Assembly (NCBI RefSeq): GCF_022009635.1
Contig: NZ_CP091716.1
Span: forward strand, 7,000,501-7,064,500
Source of the DNA: Variovorax paradoxus
Lineage (GTDB): Bacteria; Pseudomonadota; Gammaproteobacteria; Burkholderiales; Burkholderiaceae_C
DNA: 64,000 nucleotides
Direction of reading: 5' to 3'
Below are positions 18,714 through 29,076 of this stretch, piece after piece. Numbering within the stretch: the first letter of the stretch is position 1; each line of letters opens with the position of its first letter. Position numbers and translations under genes: made by a program. A model generated the notes under the pieces. The model was not told the DNA's origin. It saw only the letters and a list, made by a program, of their open reading frames with translations, and ran no database searches.

Positions 18714-20060
18714 CAGGCTGCTGAAATACCTCTCCCACCAGTCGGCGCGTGACAGGCCTCAGGCGTTGGAAGTTGACACCTCCGACAGTTGCAACCAAGA
18801 CCCCAGACGATGCGCGGCGCCGACACCTTCACCGAGAGCTTATTCACGATGCGCCGCCTGGAGGACTTCGTACCCGCGAATCACCCGCTGCGTCCGATCC
18901 GCGCAATGGTCAATGAAGCGCTGCTCAAGATGGACAACCTGTTTGCCGGCATGTATGAGGCCGACATCAAGGGCGGGCGCCCCAGCATCGCACCCGAGAA
19001 GCTGCTGCGCGCGATGCTCTTGCAGATCTTCTTCAGCGTCCGCTCGGAGCGCCAGCTCATGGAGCAGACCCAGTACAACCTCTTGTATCGCTGGTTCATT
19101 GGCCTGGCCATGGACGATGCGGTCTGGGTTCCCAGCGTCTTCACCAAGAACCGCGAGCGCCTGATCGAGCACGACGCCATCATCGAACTGTTCAACCACA
19201 TCGTCGAAACAGCTGGTCGCAAAGGCTGGCTATCGGGCGAACACTTCAGCGTCGATGGCACCCTCATCCAGGCGTGGGCCAGCCACAGGAGCTTCGTGCG
19301 CAAGGACGGCGGCGACGATGATGATGCGGGCAACAACTCGACCGGTAGCACCAGCTTCAAAGGTCAGACCCGCAGCAACGACACCCACGCCTCGCGCACC
19401 GATGGCGATGCGCGGCTGTACCGCAAGGGCAAGACCGCCAGTGAGTTGCGCTACATGGGCCATACCCTCTCGGACAATCGCCATGGCCTGATTGCCAACG
19501 CGATGGTCACACAAGCTGACGGCTTTGCCGAACGCGAAGCGGCCAAGGTCATGATCAATGATGCCCGGCAAGCGGCCGCGAGTCCGAAGGCCGAGGTCAC
19601 GCTCGGTGCGGACAAGGGCTACGACGCGCAGGAGTTCGTCCAGGCATGCCAGGACATGGGCGTGACACCGCACGTGGCCCAGAACACTTCAGGTCGGCGC
19701 TCCGCGGTGCCCGACGCCATTGCTGCGAGCGAGGGCTATGCGTTGTCGCAGCGCAAACGCAAACTGATCGAGCAGGGCTTCGGCTGGGCCAAGACGGTGG
19801 GCGGAATTCGTCAGGTGATGGTGCGTGGGCTCAAGCGCGTTGACCATCTGTTCGTGCTGACGATGACGGCCTACAACTTGACGCGCATGCGTTCGCTGGG
19901 ACAAATCCGTCCTCGGACACTCTGAGGCACCCAAAGGTCAGCAAAACGGCCTCGAGTCAGCGAAAACGGCTTCCGAAATCGCTGCTCGACGCACTATGTG
20001 AAAAGCAAATCCTCACAGAAGGAGAAGGCTCGCTTCGAACGGGAGTATTTCCGCATCCTG
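18714..20060 (+). mobile_element. IS5-family insertion sequence, copy 1 (intact, TSD CTAA)
   Basis: A 1347-bp element bounded by imperfect terminal inverted repeats (left CAGGCTGCTGAAATAC; right end, reversed, CAGGATGCGGAAATAC). It is flanked by a 4-bp direct repeat, CTAA at 18710-18713 and 20061-20064. A YTAR-type target is typical of the IS5 family. One transposase ORF fills it. The right end lies 11 bp downstream of the stop of the minus-strand SDR gene, so no recognisable gene is interrupted. A second copy lies at 39088-40432. Confidence 0.9.
18810..19925 (+). CDS. IS5-family transposase (copy 1)
   Basis: 371 aa DDE transposase. The first catalytic Asp is in HFSVDGTLIQAW (D149), the second in TLGADKGYDAQEF, and the Glu in RKLIEQGFGWAK near the C-terminus. 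The N-terminal DUF772-type region (ESLFTMRRLEDFVPANHPLR) is typical. ATG 18810 starts the conserved MRGADTF; seven extra codons upstream are possible. The frame is uninterrupted, so the enzyme is probably active. Its protein is nearly the same as copy 2 at 39223-40338, with a limited number of substitutions. Confidence 0.95.
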   Translation: MRGADTFTESLFTMRRLEDFVPANHPLRPIRAMVNEALLKMDNLFAGMYEADIKGGRPSIAPEKLLRAMLLQIFFSVRSERQLMEQTQYNLLYRWFIGLAMDDAVWVPSVFTKNRERLIEHDAIIELFNHIVETAGRKGWLSGEHFSVDGTLIQAWASHRSFVRKDGGDDDDAGNNSTGSTSFKGQTRSNDTHASRTDGDARLYRKGKTASELRYMGHTLSDNRHGLIANAMVTQADGFAEREAAKVMINDARQAAASPKAEVTLGADKGYDAQEFVQACQDMGVTPHVAQNTSGRRSAVPDAIAASEGYALSQRKRKLIEQGFGWAKTVGGIRQVMVRGLKRVDHLFVLTMTAYNLTRMRSLGQIRPRTL

Positions 20061-20074
20061 CTAACGCTCACCAG

Positions 20075-20887
20075 CTATCCGTACCAGTGGGCGGCGGTGA
20101 CACCGCCGTCCATCAGAAAGTCGCTGCCGGTAACAAAAGCGCCATCCGGGCCCATCAGGAATGCACCGAGTGCGCCTACCTCGTCGGGTGTGCCGGCACG
20201 GCCTGCCGCCGAGCCTTCCAGCATGCGGCGATACCCCGCACCGCGTGGCCCGGCCAGTTCGTCCTTGGCAAGCGGCGTGACGATGATTCCCGGACTGATG
20301 GTGTTGACCCGCGCGCCGCGCCGGCCCCAGCGCACGGCTTCCGCCATCACGCGCAGCGCATTGCCACGCTTGGAGATCTGGTAGGCGTTCAACGGATCGG
20401 ACACCTGGTCCGGCTGCAGCATCGACAGCGACAGCAGTTCGTCCGTCGGCGTGGTTGCGAGCGCCTTGTCCTGTTCCGGCGTCAGTGCTGGCAAGCGGTG
20501 GCCTGACATGGATGCGATGACGACGCCGGACCCGCCACGCGCAATGACATGGCCGAACGACTCCAGGACCAGCGCGGTGCCGTAGAGGTCCACCGACAGG
20601 ATGGTCGCCGGCGATGCCTGACTGGGCGAGACGCCCGCCGCATGGATGACGCCGGTCACGTCTCCGAGGTCAGTCGCCGTCTTGACGAGGGTCTCCACCG
20701 AAGCGCGGGACGAGACATCGACTGTGGCGGTTGTGACCTCGAAACCCGCCTCGCCGAGCACCAGTGCCGCAGTGTCTGCATTGGCTTGGCGCAGATCGGC
20801 AAGCAAGACGTGCTTGCCCGCGCTGACGCGGCGAGCAATGGCTTGCCCGATCGATCCGGCTCCGATGACGACAATGACCTGGGTCAT
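20075..20887 (-). CDS. Short-chain dehydrogenase/reductase (SDR)
   Basis: 270 aa classical SDR. The N-terminal NAD(P)-binding GAGSIGQAIA is at about residues 8-17, with the catalytic Ser in VIASMSGHRL and the YQISK (YxxxK) active site. A C-terminal substrate segment ends SDFLMDGGVTAAHWYG. It would oxidise or reduce an alcohol/ketone pair. Nearby are an aldo/keto reductase and a molybdenum aldehyde oxidoreductase, so it may belong to an aldehyde/alcohol-handling cluster. The IS5 copy sits 14 bp past its stop without damaging it. Confidence 0.9.
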   Translation of the reverse strand: MTQVIVVIGAGSIGQAIARRVSAGKHVLLADLRQANADTAALVLGEAGFEVTTATVDVSSRASVETLVKTATDLGDVTGVIHAAGVSPSQASPATILSVDLYGTALVLESFGHVIARGGSGVVIASMSGHRLPALTPEQDKALATTPTDELLSLSMLQPDQVSDPLNAYQISKRGNALRVMAEAVRWGRRGARVNTISPGIIVTPLAKDELAGPRGAGYRRMLEGSAAGRAGTPDEVGALGAFLMGPDGAFVTGSDFLMDGGVTAAHWYG

Positions 20888-20959
20888 GATGATTCCTCAA
20901 TCCCTACGAGTTTCTGGCGCTTCGAATGAGACCCGGAGGGGCCGCGTGCCCTTGCGATT

Positions 20960-21085
20960 GCGATCGCGATTGCGGATCCACTCGACTTCATGAGGCCCAT
21001 CGGCCTCGGCCGCATCGAAGAAGGTCACCCCCTCGTCGTAAGCCCGGCGAATGATCCTGATCATGTCGGGTCGGCTCGGCACGGT
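20960..21085 (-). pseudogene. Remnant of a second aldo/keto reductase
   Basis: A minus-strand stretch encodes IRIIRRAYDEGVTFFDAAEA, the N-terminal core of AKR enzymes, where the usual motif is GVTFFDTAExYGP and contains the catalytic Asp. Here it reads AEADGPHEV and then runs into unrelated residues, with no rest of the barrel. The catalytic Tyr position is Asp. It sits between the intact AKR and SDR genes, so it is a decayed leftover of a once longer cluster. Confidence 0.6.
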
Positions 21086-21091
21086 CGTCTT

Positions 21092-21973
<882 letters not shown>

Positions 21974-21999
21974 TCATCGACGATGCTTCTTCGATGAAA

Positions 22000-24195
22000 T
22001 CAGGTCGCAAGCGACGGCATGCGGTCCATTAGCTTGTCGAGCGTGAGCGGGTAGTCGCGCAGGCGCACGCCGGTCGCGTTGTAGACAGCATTGGCGACGG
22101 CGGCACCCACGCCGCACAGGCCCAGCTCGCCGACACCCTTGGCCTTCATCGGCGAGGAGATCACATCCGCTTCGTCGAGAAAGATCACGTCCTGGTGCGG
22201 AATGTCGGCATGCACCGGCACCTCGTAGCCCGCCAGGTCGTGGTTGACGAAGAGGCCGAACCGCTTGTCGACTGCAAGCTCTTCCATCAGCGCGCCCCCC
22301 ACGCCCATCGTCATCGCGCCGATCACCTGGCTGCGCGCCGACTTCGGGTTGAGGATTCGCCCCGATGCACACACCGCGAGCATGCGCCGCACACGGACTT
22401 CGGCGGTGTACGCATCGACGGCCACCTCGACGAAGTGCGCTCCGAAGGTGGATTGCTGGTACTGCTTGCTCAGCTCGCCGAATTCGATCGTGTCTTCGAC
22501 GACGAACGCGGCGTCGCCCGCCACCTCGGCCAGGGAAACGCTGCGCCCACCGGCGCGCACCGTGCCTTCGGAAAACACGGCGCCTTCGCCCGGCAGGCCG
22601 GCGCGCTGCAGCACGGCCTCGCGCAGCTTCACGCAGGCGGCATACACCCCGGCGGTGGAACAGTTGGCGCCCCACTGACCGCCGGAGCCGGCGGACACGG
22701 GAAACGCCGAGTCGCCCAGCCTGACCACGACGCGTTCGAGCGGCACGCCCATCATCTCGGCGGCGGTCTGCGCAATGATGGTGTAGCTGCCCGTGCCGAT
22801 GTCCGTCATGTCGGTCTCGACAGTCACGACGCCGCGGCCGTCGAGCCGCACGCGGGCGCCCGACTTGGTGACCTGGTTGTTGCGGAAGGCCGCCGCCATG
22901 CCGATGCCGATCCAGTTGCGGCCTTCGCGCCGCATCGCCGGCCTGGCGCTGCGCTGGGCCCATCCGAAGGTCTTCGCCCCCAGGCGCATGCATTCGACAA
23001 GCTGCCGCTCGGAGAAGCGACGCTCCGGCCTGGCCGGATCAACCTGCGTATCGTTCAGTACACGGAACTCGATCGGGTCGAGGCCGAGGCGCTCGGACAT
23101 CTCGTCCATCGCGATCTCCAGCGCCATCAGCCCTGGAGCCTCACCCGGCGCACGCATCGCATTGCCTTCGGGCAGGTCGAGCACCGCAAGTCGCGTTCCC
23201 GTCAAGCGGTGCCCGGCCGCATAGAGCCATTGTGTTTGCTGCACCGCGTTCTCGGGCTTGCCGCTGACCAGGTTGCCGGACCAGCTCTCGTGCCCGATGG
23301 CGGTCAGCTTTCCCTCCCTGGTCGCTCCGAGCCGGATGCGCTGGATGGTCGCAGGGCGGTGCACCGTGTTGTTGGCAATGAGCGGGCGCTGCAGCGCGAC
23401 CTTGACCGGACGCTTCGCAACCCGGGCGCCGAGCGCCGCCAGCACCGTATCCGCTCGCAGGAACAGCTTGCCGCCGAAGCCGCCGCCGACGAACGGGGAC
23501 ATCAGGTGGATCCTGTCCTTCGGCATGCCCAGCGTGGCCGCCAGGTCGGAAACCGTCCAGTCGATCATCTGGTTCGACGTCCAGATCGTGAGCCGGTCTC
23601 CTTTCCAGGCGGCAGTGGTCGCATGCGGCTCCATCATGGCGTGAGACTGATCGGGCGTACTGTAGGTCTGGTCGAGTTGCACCTGGGCACCGGCGAATGC
23701 GCCGGCGAAGTCGCCGACCCTGCTGTCGCGATCGGTCGTCTTCGCCTGCGATGACTTCGCTCCGGCGAGATCGAACGCGCCTTCGGCCCGCGCGTAGTTC
23801 ACCTCGAGCAGTCGAGCGGCGGAACGCGCCTGCTCGAAGGTCTCCGCGACGACGCATGCGATGGCCTGGTGGTAGTGGTCCACGCTCGGCCCGCCCAGCA
23901 GCCTGGCCGTGTTGAACTGACCCTTGCCGAGCTTGCCCGCGTTCTCGGCGGTGACGATGGCAATCACCCCAGGGGCGGCCTTCGCGCGGGTTTGATCGAT
24001 GGAAACGATGCGCCCCTTGGCAATCGCGGCACCCACGATGTATCCGTACGCGGCCTCCGGCGCCGCGTCGTGCCGCTCGTAGGCATAGGGCGCGGTACCG
24101 GTGGTCTTGAGCGGCCCGTCGACGCGGTCGACCGGCTTGCCAACGACCTTGAGTTGATCGATCGGGTTGATGGTGGCGGGGGAATCGAATTTCAT
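22000..24195 (-). CDS. Molybdenum-binding subunit of aldehyde oxidoreductase (PaoC-like)
   Basis: 731 aa, the size of PaoC/YagR. Xanthine-oxidase family features include GGGFGGKLFLRADTV, the MCD-cofactor binding region around VSAGSGGQWG, and the late catalytic-Glu motif KGVGELGLCGVGAAVANAV. With the FAD and 2Fe-2S subunits it oxidises aldehydes to acids. PaoC itself carries no signal; export would follow the Tat signal of the iron-sulfur subunit. The start at 24195 is 4 nt from the stop of the FAD subunit. No PaoD-like maturation gene is seen in the window. Confidence 0.92.
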   Translation of the reverse strand: MKFDSPATINPIDQLKVVGKPVDRVDGPLKTTGTAPYAYERHDAAPEAAYGYIVGAAIAKGRIVSIDQTRAKAAPGVIAIVTAENAGKLGKGQFNTARLLGGPSVDHYHQAIACVVAETFEQARSAARLLEVNYARAEGAFDLAGAKSSQAKTTDRDSRVGDFAGAFAGAQVQLDQTYSTPDQSHAMMEPHATTAAWKGDRLTIWTSNQMIDWTVSDLAATLGMPKDRIHLMSPFVGGGFGGKLFLRADTVLAALGARVAKRPVKVALQRPLIANNTVHRPATIQRIRLGATREGKLTAIGHESWSGNLVSGKPENAVQQTQWLYAAGHRLTGTRLAVLDLPEGNAMRAPGEAPGLMALEIAMDEMSERLGLDPIEFRVLNDTQVDPARPERRFSERQLVECMRLGAKTFGWAQRSARPAMRREGRNWIGIGMAAAFRNNQVTKSGARVRLDGRGVVTVETDMTDIGTGSYTIIAQTAAEMMGVPLERVVVRLGDSAFPVSAGSGGQWGANCSTAGVYAACVKLREAVLQRAGLPGEGAVFSEGTVRAGGRSVSLAEVAGDAAFVVEDTIEFGELSKQYQQSTFGAHFVEVAVDAYTAEVRVRRMLAVCASGRILNPKSARSQVIGAMTMGVGGALMEELAVDKRFGLFVNHDLAGYEVPVHADIPHQDVIFLDEADVISSPMKAKGVGELGLCGVGAAVANAVYNATGVRLRDYPLTLDKLMDRMPSLAT

Positions 24196-24198
24196 GGC

Positions 24199-25149
24199 TC
24201 AGCTCCTTGCGTCCGTCAGCACCGCGTCAAGGGTGCGCTCCACCAGCGTGACCTTGAATGCGTTGTGCTCGGTCGGGCGCGCATCGGCGAGCAAAGCGGC
24301 GGTGACGGCCTTGGCGCCGCGCGGAAACTCGCGCTCGGCGGCCTCGATGCGCCACGGCTTGTGCGCCACGCCGCCGAGCGCCACGCGGCCGGTGCCGTCG
24401 CGCTGCACGATGGCCGCGACCGACACCAGCGCGAACGCATAGGACGCGCGGTCGCGTACCTTCGTGTAGACCTGCCGGCCGCCCACCGGCGCCGGCAGCC
24501 GCACGGCGGTGATCAATTCGCCGGGGGCCAGCGCGGTTTCCACCTGCGGCGTTCGGCCGGGGAGGCGATGGAAATCCGCGATCGGGATGGTGCGTCGCGC
24601 GCCGTCGGGCCGCAGCGTCTCGACGGTCGCGTCGAGCGCGCGCATCGCCACCGCCATGTCGCTGGGGTGCGTCGCGATGCAGGCGTCGCTCGAACCGACG
24701 ATCGCGTGTTGCCGGTTCACGCCATCGATGGCCGCGCAGCCGCTGCCGGGCCGGCGCTTGTTGCAGGCCATGTTGGTGTCGTAGAAATACGGGCAGCGCG
24801 TGCGCTGAAGCAGGTTCCCGGCGGTCGTCGCCTTGTTGCGCAACTGGCCCGATGCGCCGGCAAGCAGCGCACGCGACAGCAGGCCGTAGTCGCGCCGCAC
24901 GGCGGCATGCGCCGCCAGGTCGGTGTTGCGTACCAGTGCGCCGATCCGCAAGCCGCCGTCATCCGTCGACTCGATGCGATCGAAGCCCAGACCGTTCACG
25001 TCGATCAGGTGTGTCGGCGTCTCGATCTCCAGCTTCATCAGGTCAAGCAGGTTGGTGCCGCCGGCGATGAAGCGAGCGCCTTGCCTGCCTGCCGCGGCAG
25101 CGACGGCTTGCGCGGGCGAACTCGCCCGTTCGTAGCTGAAGCTTTTCAT
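24199..25149 (-). CDS. FAD-binding subunit of aldehyde oxidoreductase (PaoB-like)
   Basis: 316 aa from the ATG at 25149, which overlaps the stop of the iron-sulfur subunit by ATGA; the longer open frame upstream is a shadow. The FAD-binding loop [15 protein letters not shown] and the [10 protein letters not shown] region are present. Three cysteines in [20 protein letters not shown] plus the nearby SGC match the extra 4Fe-4S cluster known in PaoB. It relays electrons within the PaoABC-type heterotrimer. Confidence 0.92.
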   Translation of the reverse strand: MKSFSYERASSPAQAVAAAAGRQGARFIAGGTNLLDLMKLEIETPTHLIDVNGLGFDRIESTDDGGLRIGALVRNTDLAAHAAVRRDYGLLSRALLAGASGQLRNKATTAGNLLQRTRCPYFYDTNMACNKRRPGSGCAAIDGVNRQHAIVGSSDACIATHPSDMAVAMRALDATVETLRPDGARRTIPIADFHRLPGRTPQVETALAPGELITAVRLPAPVGGRQVYTKVRDRASYAFALVSVAAIVQRDGTGRVALGGVAHKPWRIEAAEREFPRGAKAVTAALLADARPTEHNAFKVTLVERTLDAVLTDARS

Positions 25150-25802
25150 GCTTTCGCTCCGGCATTCCCGCCTGCAACCTCGGTGATCGCGTCGACGATG
25201 TTGCTGTAAGCCCCGCAGCGGCAGATGTTGCCGCTCATGCGTTCGCGCAACTCGGCCGGCGAGAGCAGCGGCCGGGCGGTCAGGTCGCCGCTCACATGGC
25301 TTGGAACACCTTGGTCGATCTCGTGCAGCATGCCGACGGCCGAGCAGATCTGGCCCGGGGTGCAGTAGCCGCACTGGTAGCCGTCGTGCTTGACGAAGGC
25401 AGCTTGCATCGGATGCAGGTGGCCGGGCTGGCCCAGGCCCTCGATGGTCACGACGTTGCCTCCTTCATGCATCACCGCCAGCGTCAGGCAGGAATTGATT
25501 CGCCGACCGTCGACCATGACGGTGCAGGCACCGCACTGGCCGTGGTCGCAGCCCTTCTTCGTACCGGTGAGGTGCAGGTGTTCGCGCAGCGCGTCGAGCA
25601 GGGTTGTCCGGGTATCGAGCACCAGTTGCTGTTGCCGGCCGTTGACGATGAGGCTCACGGGCGTTGCCGCCGGCGTGCCGGTGGTGCGTGCAGTCGCGGC
25701 GCCGGCCGTGGACGTGCCGGCCAGCGCCGGCACGGTGGCGGAAGCGGCGCCGGCCTTCAGCAGGCCGCGCCGGGAAATCTGCAAAGCATCGTGGCTCGTC
25801 AT
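25146..25802 (-). CDS. 2Fe-2S subunit of aldehyde oxidoreductase, Tat-exported (PaoA-like)
   Basis: 218 aa. A twin-arginine signal begins the protein ([20 protein letters not shown]), so the complex should reach the periplasm. The two 2Fe-2S sites are [14 protein letters not shown] with RINSCL, and [10 protein letters not shown] with [10 protein letters not shown]. It is the first gene of the paoABC-like operon and diverges from a LysR regulator whose start is 137 bp away. The order A-B-C is that of the E. coli system. Confidence 0.93.
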   Translation of the reverse strand: MTSHDALQISRRGLLKAGAASATVPALAGTSTAGAATARTTGTPAATPVSLIVNGRQQQLVLDTRTTLLDALREHLHLTGTKKGCDHGQCGACTVMVDGRRINSCLTLAVMHEGGNVVTIEGLGQPGHLHPMQAAFVKHDGYQCGYCTPGQICSAVGMLHEIDQGVPSHVSGDLTARPLLSPAELRERMSGNICRCGAYSNIVDAITEVAGGNAGAKA

Positions 25803-25939
25803 GGGTATTCCTGTCCGAGATGAGGCGGTTGACCGGATGGGTCGGACAACTTTAGGCCGCGGCCCCTCTCGAAACTAGGCGTCGAACGGTTGTCGAACTG
25901 ACAAGCTGCACTTGATAATGATCTTTTCGAGAGGGCCCG

Positions 25940-26929
25940 ATGCCGATCAACGAGTTGCGTTCCATTGCCACTTTTGTGAAGACGGCCGAACTCGGCAGCT
26001 TGCGGCAAGCCGCAGCCGCACAAGGCATGACACCGCAGGCGGCAAGCCAGGCGCTGGCCCAACTCGAGAAGCATCTGGGAGTGCGGTTGTTTCATCGCAC
26101 GACCCGCCGAATGTCGCTGACGGATGAAGGCCGGCATTTCCTCGAGGCTGCGCAAGCGCCTTTGCTCGGTATGCAACGCGCGCTGGAAACGACGCGGCAA
26201 GCCAAGGACGGCATCGCGGGTCCGCTGCGTGTGGTGGGTCCCCTGTCGGTCTTCACGCCGGTGCTGTGGCCGCTGCTGGACACCTTCTGTCGCCGATACC
26301 CCGAAGTCCAGCCCGATGTGCAACTGGACGACCGCATCGGCAACTGGGTTGAAGACAGGGTCGACGTGGGATTTCGCATCGGCCCGTCGCCGATGGACGG
26401 CGTGATCGGGCGGCGGCTTTTCACCTTGCAACTCATCGTATGCGCGTCGCCTGCCTATCTTTCGCAGCACGGTGTGCCGGAGAGCCTCGGTGCCCTGTCC
26501 ACTCACCGCTGCAGCGCCTTTCGCAACCCCGGAACAGGCCGCGTACTGCCGTGGTACGTCAAGAACGGAAACGAGCTGGTCGAGCATCAGGTCGTGCCCG
26601 CCCTTACCGTCAACGATGAGGCGCTGGAAACCGAAGCGGTGCTGGCGGGCCATGTGATCGGTTTGCTCACCAGCGTGGCGGCCGCGCCGCACATCCGTGC
26701 AGGGCGACTGGTTCCGCTGCTTCTCGAGCATGTCGCGGACAAGTCGGGGGTGTTCGTCTACTACGGAAACCGCACATCGTTGCCGGCCCGCGTCCGTGCG
26801 TTCATCGACGTCGCGATCGAACTGCTGGCCGACAACCCGGCTTACGTGCTCGGCGCCGATGAACTTGCCCACGCGCAAACGGCTTGGCGAAGTTCCCAGA
26901 CCTTGGGCTTTGATTCGACAGGTTCCTGA
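25940..26929 (+). CDS. LysR-family regulator divergent from the aldehyde oxidoreductase operon
   Basis: 329 aa. An N-terminal winged helix-turn-helix covers about residues 5-65 (LGSLRQAAAAQGMTPQAASQ), followed by the long helix and the periplasmic-binding-like sensor domain. The layout, divergent with 137 bp between starts, predicts control of the paoABC-like genes. TTTTCGAGAGG just upstream of ATG 25940 supplies a ribosome-binding site. The effector is presumably an aldehyde or its acid, which is an inference. Confidence 0.9.
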   Translation: MPINELRSIATFVKTAELGSLRQAAAAQGMTPQAASQALAQLEKHLGVRLFHRTTRRMSLTDEGRHFLEAAQAPLLGMQRALETTRQAKDGIAGPLRVVGPLSVFTPVLWPLLDTFCRRYPEVQPDVQLDDRIGNWVEDRVDVGFRIGPSPMDGVIGRRLFTLQLIVCASPAYLSQHGVPESLGALSTHRCSAFRNPGTGRVLPWYVKNGNELVEHQVVPALTVNDEALETEAVLAGHVIGLLTSVAAAPHIRAGRLVPLLLEHVADKSGVFVYYGNRTSLPARVRAFIDVAIELLADNPAYVLGADELAHAQTAWRSSQTLGFDSTGS

Positions 26930-26984
26930 AGCTGGATTGCCGGGTTTGCGGAGGCAGACCGGTCTGGGCACTTTCTGCGCAGGG

Positions 26985-27324
26985 TGGGTCCGCCATCGTT
27001 TGGACTCCGATCAAGGGCGCGAGCCCGTGCGGGGCTTCTGAGCAAACTCGCCACACGCCCGGCCGATGCGGCCAAAGCCGCCATCGCCAGGCCCCAGTGC
27101 ACCGCACTGTGGGATGGCAGCAGCCCGAACATCAAGCTCATCAACAAGCTGCCGAGCGTCAACCCCGTGAGTCGGGCTGTGCCTTGCGCGCCACCGGCCG
27201 CGCCGCTGCGCTCCTTGGGTGCCGAGAGCAGCATGTTCTGGTTGTTCGGTGTCTGAAAGAAGCCGAAGCCCAGGCCGGCGAGGCCCGTGAACACGGCGAT
27301 CGGTAGAACCGGGTCTGCATGCAT
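26985..27324 (-). pseudogene. C-terminal remnant of an MFS (DHA2-type) transporter
   Basis: The gene-poor stretch 26930-27496 holds a minus-strand fragment reading FTGLAGLGFGFFQTPNNQNM and then SAPKERSGAAGG and GTARLTGLTLGS, the eleventh-to-twelfth-helix region of DHA2-type drug/H+ antiporters. Everything upstream of about 27330 (eleven helices) is missing, and the frame continues past the last helix into unrelated sequence. Upstream, 27339-27423 holds a short unrecognised minus-strand open stretch. The remaining bases show nothing I can support. Confidence 0.7.
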
Positions 27325-27496
27325 CGGTTAGTGGCTCGCGCCGCACGCGAAGCGCCCGGCGTTCGCCTGCTGCGCGAGGGACTGCTCGATCTGGATGTCG
27401 GCGTTCTCGGCCGACCTCTAAATGAGCCACGTCAGTAAAGAAGATGTGGGCGCACATCCGCACTGAGAGCAAGAGATGCCAGCAGCGCAGCCGCGC

Positions 27497-28957
27497 TCAG
27501 GCCGCGAGCCGCCTCCCGCCACCCTGCCAGACAGCAACGCCATACAGTTCCTCCCCGAAGTCCGCCGGCACGTCGGCCCGCGTACGCGCCTCGTGCAGCG
27601 TGAGGTCGGCATGCAACAAGTCTTCGCTGATGCGGCGCACCACGGCGGGCACGTAGCCGCGGATGCTGGGCACGTCGCCCAGCGGCAAGCCGACGGTGGC
27701 GAAGCCGCCGGGGTTGTAGACATGGATGTCGCGCAGCCACGGTGCGGTGCCCGGCGTCTTCTCGAGGAACTCGAGCCCCGCGCCCAGGTAGGGCGCCGCG
27801 CCCAGTTCGTCGTCGCGCTCGTCGGGCGCCGGCTGGTAGCGGTCGCGCCAGCGCAGAACCAGTTGGGCGATGCCGGCCAGCTCGGGCCGCTGCGACAGTT
27901 CGTGCGTGTAACCGGTGCCCGCGATCACGAAGTCGAAATGAAAACGCTCGTCATGCACCGATGTCACCACCTGGCCGTCCTGCACCTGCGCGCCTTGCCA
28001 CGGCGCGCTCAGGTGCAGATGGAAGTTCGGGAATTTCAGCACGCGCTGCACCGAGTCCGTCGGCGGCGTGGTGCCCAAGCGGCGGTAGCGCGCCGCATGG
28101 TGCCATCGCGTGGCATCGGGCAGCGACAGGTAGTTGTCATACAGGCCCGGGTAGCCGCGCACGCGCGCCACCGGCGTCGCGGGAATGTGGTCACGCCGAA
28201 CGAACAGGTGCACCGCGGCCGCGCCGCTTTCCAGCGCCACCGCGGCCGCATCGAAGGCCGAGGCGGCACCGCCGACGACAGCCACCTTCTTGCCCGCCAG
28301 TGCGTCGAAGTCGATCGCATGGCCGGTATGGGCAGCAAGGCCCTGGTTCACGGCGCCCGACAGCAGTTCGGGAACAAAGGGCGCGCCGCTGCCGGCCACG
28401 CCGTTCGCGAAGATCAGTTTGCGTGCGGTTTCCGTGCGCGTCTGGCCGTCCACTTCGAGGTGCAGCCTGAAATGCGGTACCGCCGCGCTCTGCACCGGCT
28501 CGAAGCTCGCGAGCCGCGTGCCATAGCGCACCGTGGTGCCGGTGATGCCGCGGAACCAGTCGAGGTACGCGGCCCAGTCGGTGCGCCCGATACGGTCGAT
28601 GGCGGCATAGGCCTCCTGGCCGTGCCGTGCCTCGTACCAGGCCTGGAAGCCCAACGCCACGACGGGACCTTCGGGACCGACCAGGTTCTTGAGCGTGCGC
28701 AGCTTGTGCATGCGCGCCCGCGTGAGCCACACGCCCGAGCGCGAAGCGTCGGGTGCCGCGTCGATCACGCTCACGCCGCCTACGCCCGCGCGCTGCAGCG
28801 CGAAGGCAAAGGCGCTGCCGGTCTGGCCGCCGCCGACGACCAGCACGTTGTGGTCAACGCCTTCGTGCGCGGGCACCCAGTTGGCGGGCGCAGGGCCGAG
28901 CAGGCGCAGCGCTTCGAGGGCTGAACGGTCCGGATTCGGGGGCGACGCAGAAGTCAT
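27497..28957 (-). CDS. Flavin-containing monooxygenase-like NAD(P)-binding protein
   Basis: 486 aa. Two Rossmann motifs are present: VLVVGGGQTGSAFA near residue 35 (FAD) and KVAVVGGAASAFDAAA near residue 215 (NAD(P)H). The C-terminal TGYTH motif matches the conserved FMO/BVMO region. It would hydroxylate or oxygenate a small molecule. I use ATG 28957, whose ATGA overlaps the end of a 40-codon upstream ORF. It diverges from an ssuABC-type operon, so a role in attacking an organosulfur compound is likely but unproved. Confidence 0.82.
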   Translation of the reverse strand: MTSASPPNPDRSALEALRLLGPAPANWVPAHEGVDHNVLVVGGGQTGSAFAFALQRAGVGGVSVIDAAPDASRSGVWLTRARMHKLRTLKNLVGPEGPVVALGFQAWYEARHGQEAYAAIDRIGRTDWAAYLDWFRGITGTTVRYGTRLASFEPVQSAAVPHFRLHLEVDGQTRTETARKLIFANGVAGSGAPFVPELLSGAVNQGLAAHTGHAIDFDALAGKKVAVVGGAASAFDAAAVALESGAAAVHLFVRRDHIPATPVARVRGYPGLYDNYLSLPDATRWHHAARYRRLGTTPPTDSVQRVLKFPNFHLHLSAPWQGAQVQDGQVVTSVHDERFHFDFVIAGTGYTHELSQRPELAGIAQLVLRWRDRYQPAPDERDDELGAAPYLGAGLEFLEKTPGTAPWLRDIHVYNPGGFATVGLPLGDVPSIRGYVPAVVRRISEDLLHADLTLHEARTRADVPADFGEELYGVAVWQGGGRRLAA

Positions 28958-29076
28958 GTGCTGGCCTGATCCACAGGACGTGGACTGAAGAAGAAATGCG
29001 GGCCCCGAAGGGCCCGCGAAGGCTGCCGTCGTCTGGCGGCCGGGAGACACTCACCCTCCAGGGCAAGAGCAGCCAT
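28954..29076 (-). CDS. Candidate 40-aa leader peptide upstream of the flavin monooxygenase
   Basis: A short frame from ATG 29076 ends with TGA overlapping the ATG of the monooxygenase (ATGA), as in translational coupling. The peptide is Arg-rich (AARRRQPSR) and ends FFFSPRPVDQAST. Inside it lies a perfect 8-bp stem with a TTCG tetraloop, followed by a pyrimidine-rich run. A leader peptide with attenuator is plausible. The Shine-Dalgarno is weak (CAAGA), so expression is uncertain. Confidence 0.45.
   Translation of the reverse strand: MAALALEGECLPAARRRQPSRALRGPHFFFSPRPVDQAST
28998..29017 (-). terminator. UUCG-tetraloop hairpin in the monooxygenase leader (possible attenuator)
   Basis: On the minus strand, GCGGGCCC, loop TTCG, GGGCCCGC forms a perfect 8-bp stem capped by a stable C(UUCG)G loop. 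ATTTCTTCTTCAG follows. It lies about 40 nt before the monooxygenase start codon, within the leader ORF, rather than at a gene end. In the same leader, GGCTGC (29073) and GCAGCC (about 29025) could pair as an alternative outer stem. Confidence 0.5.
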
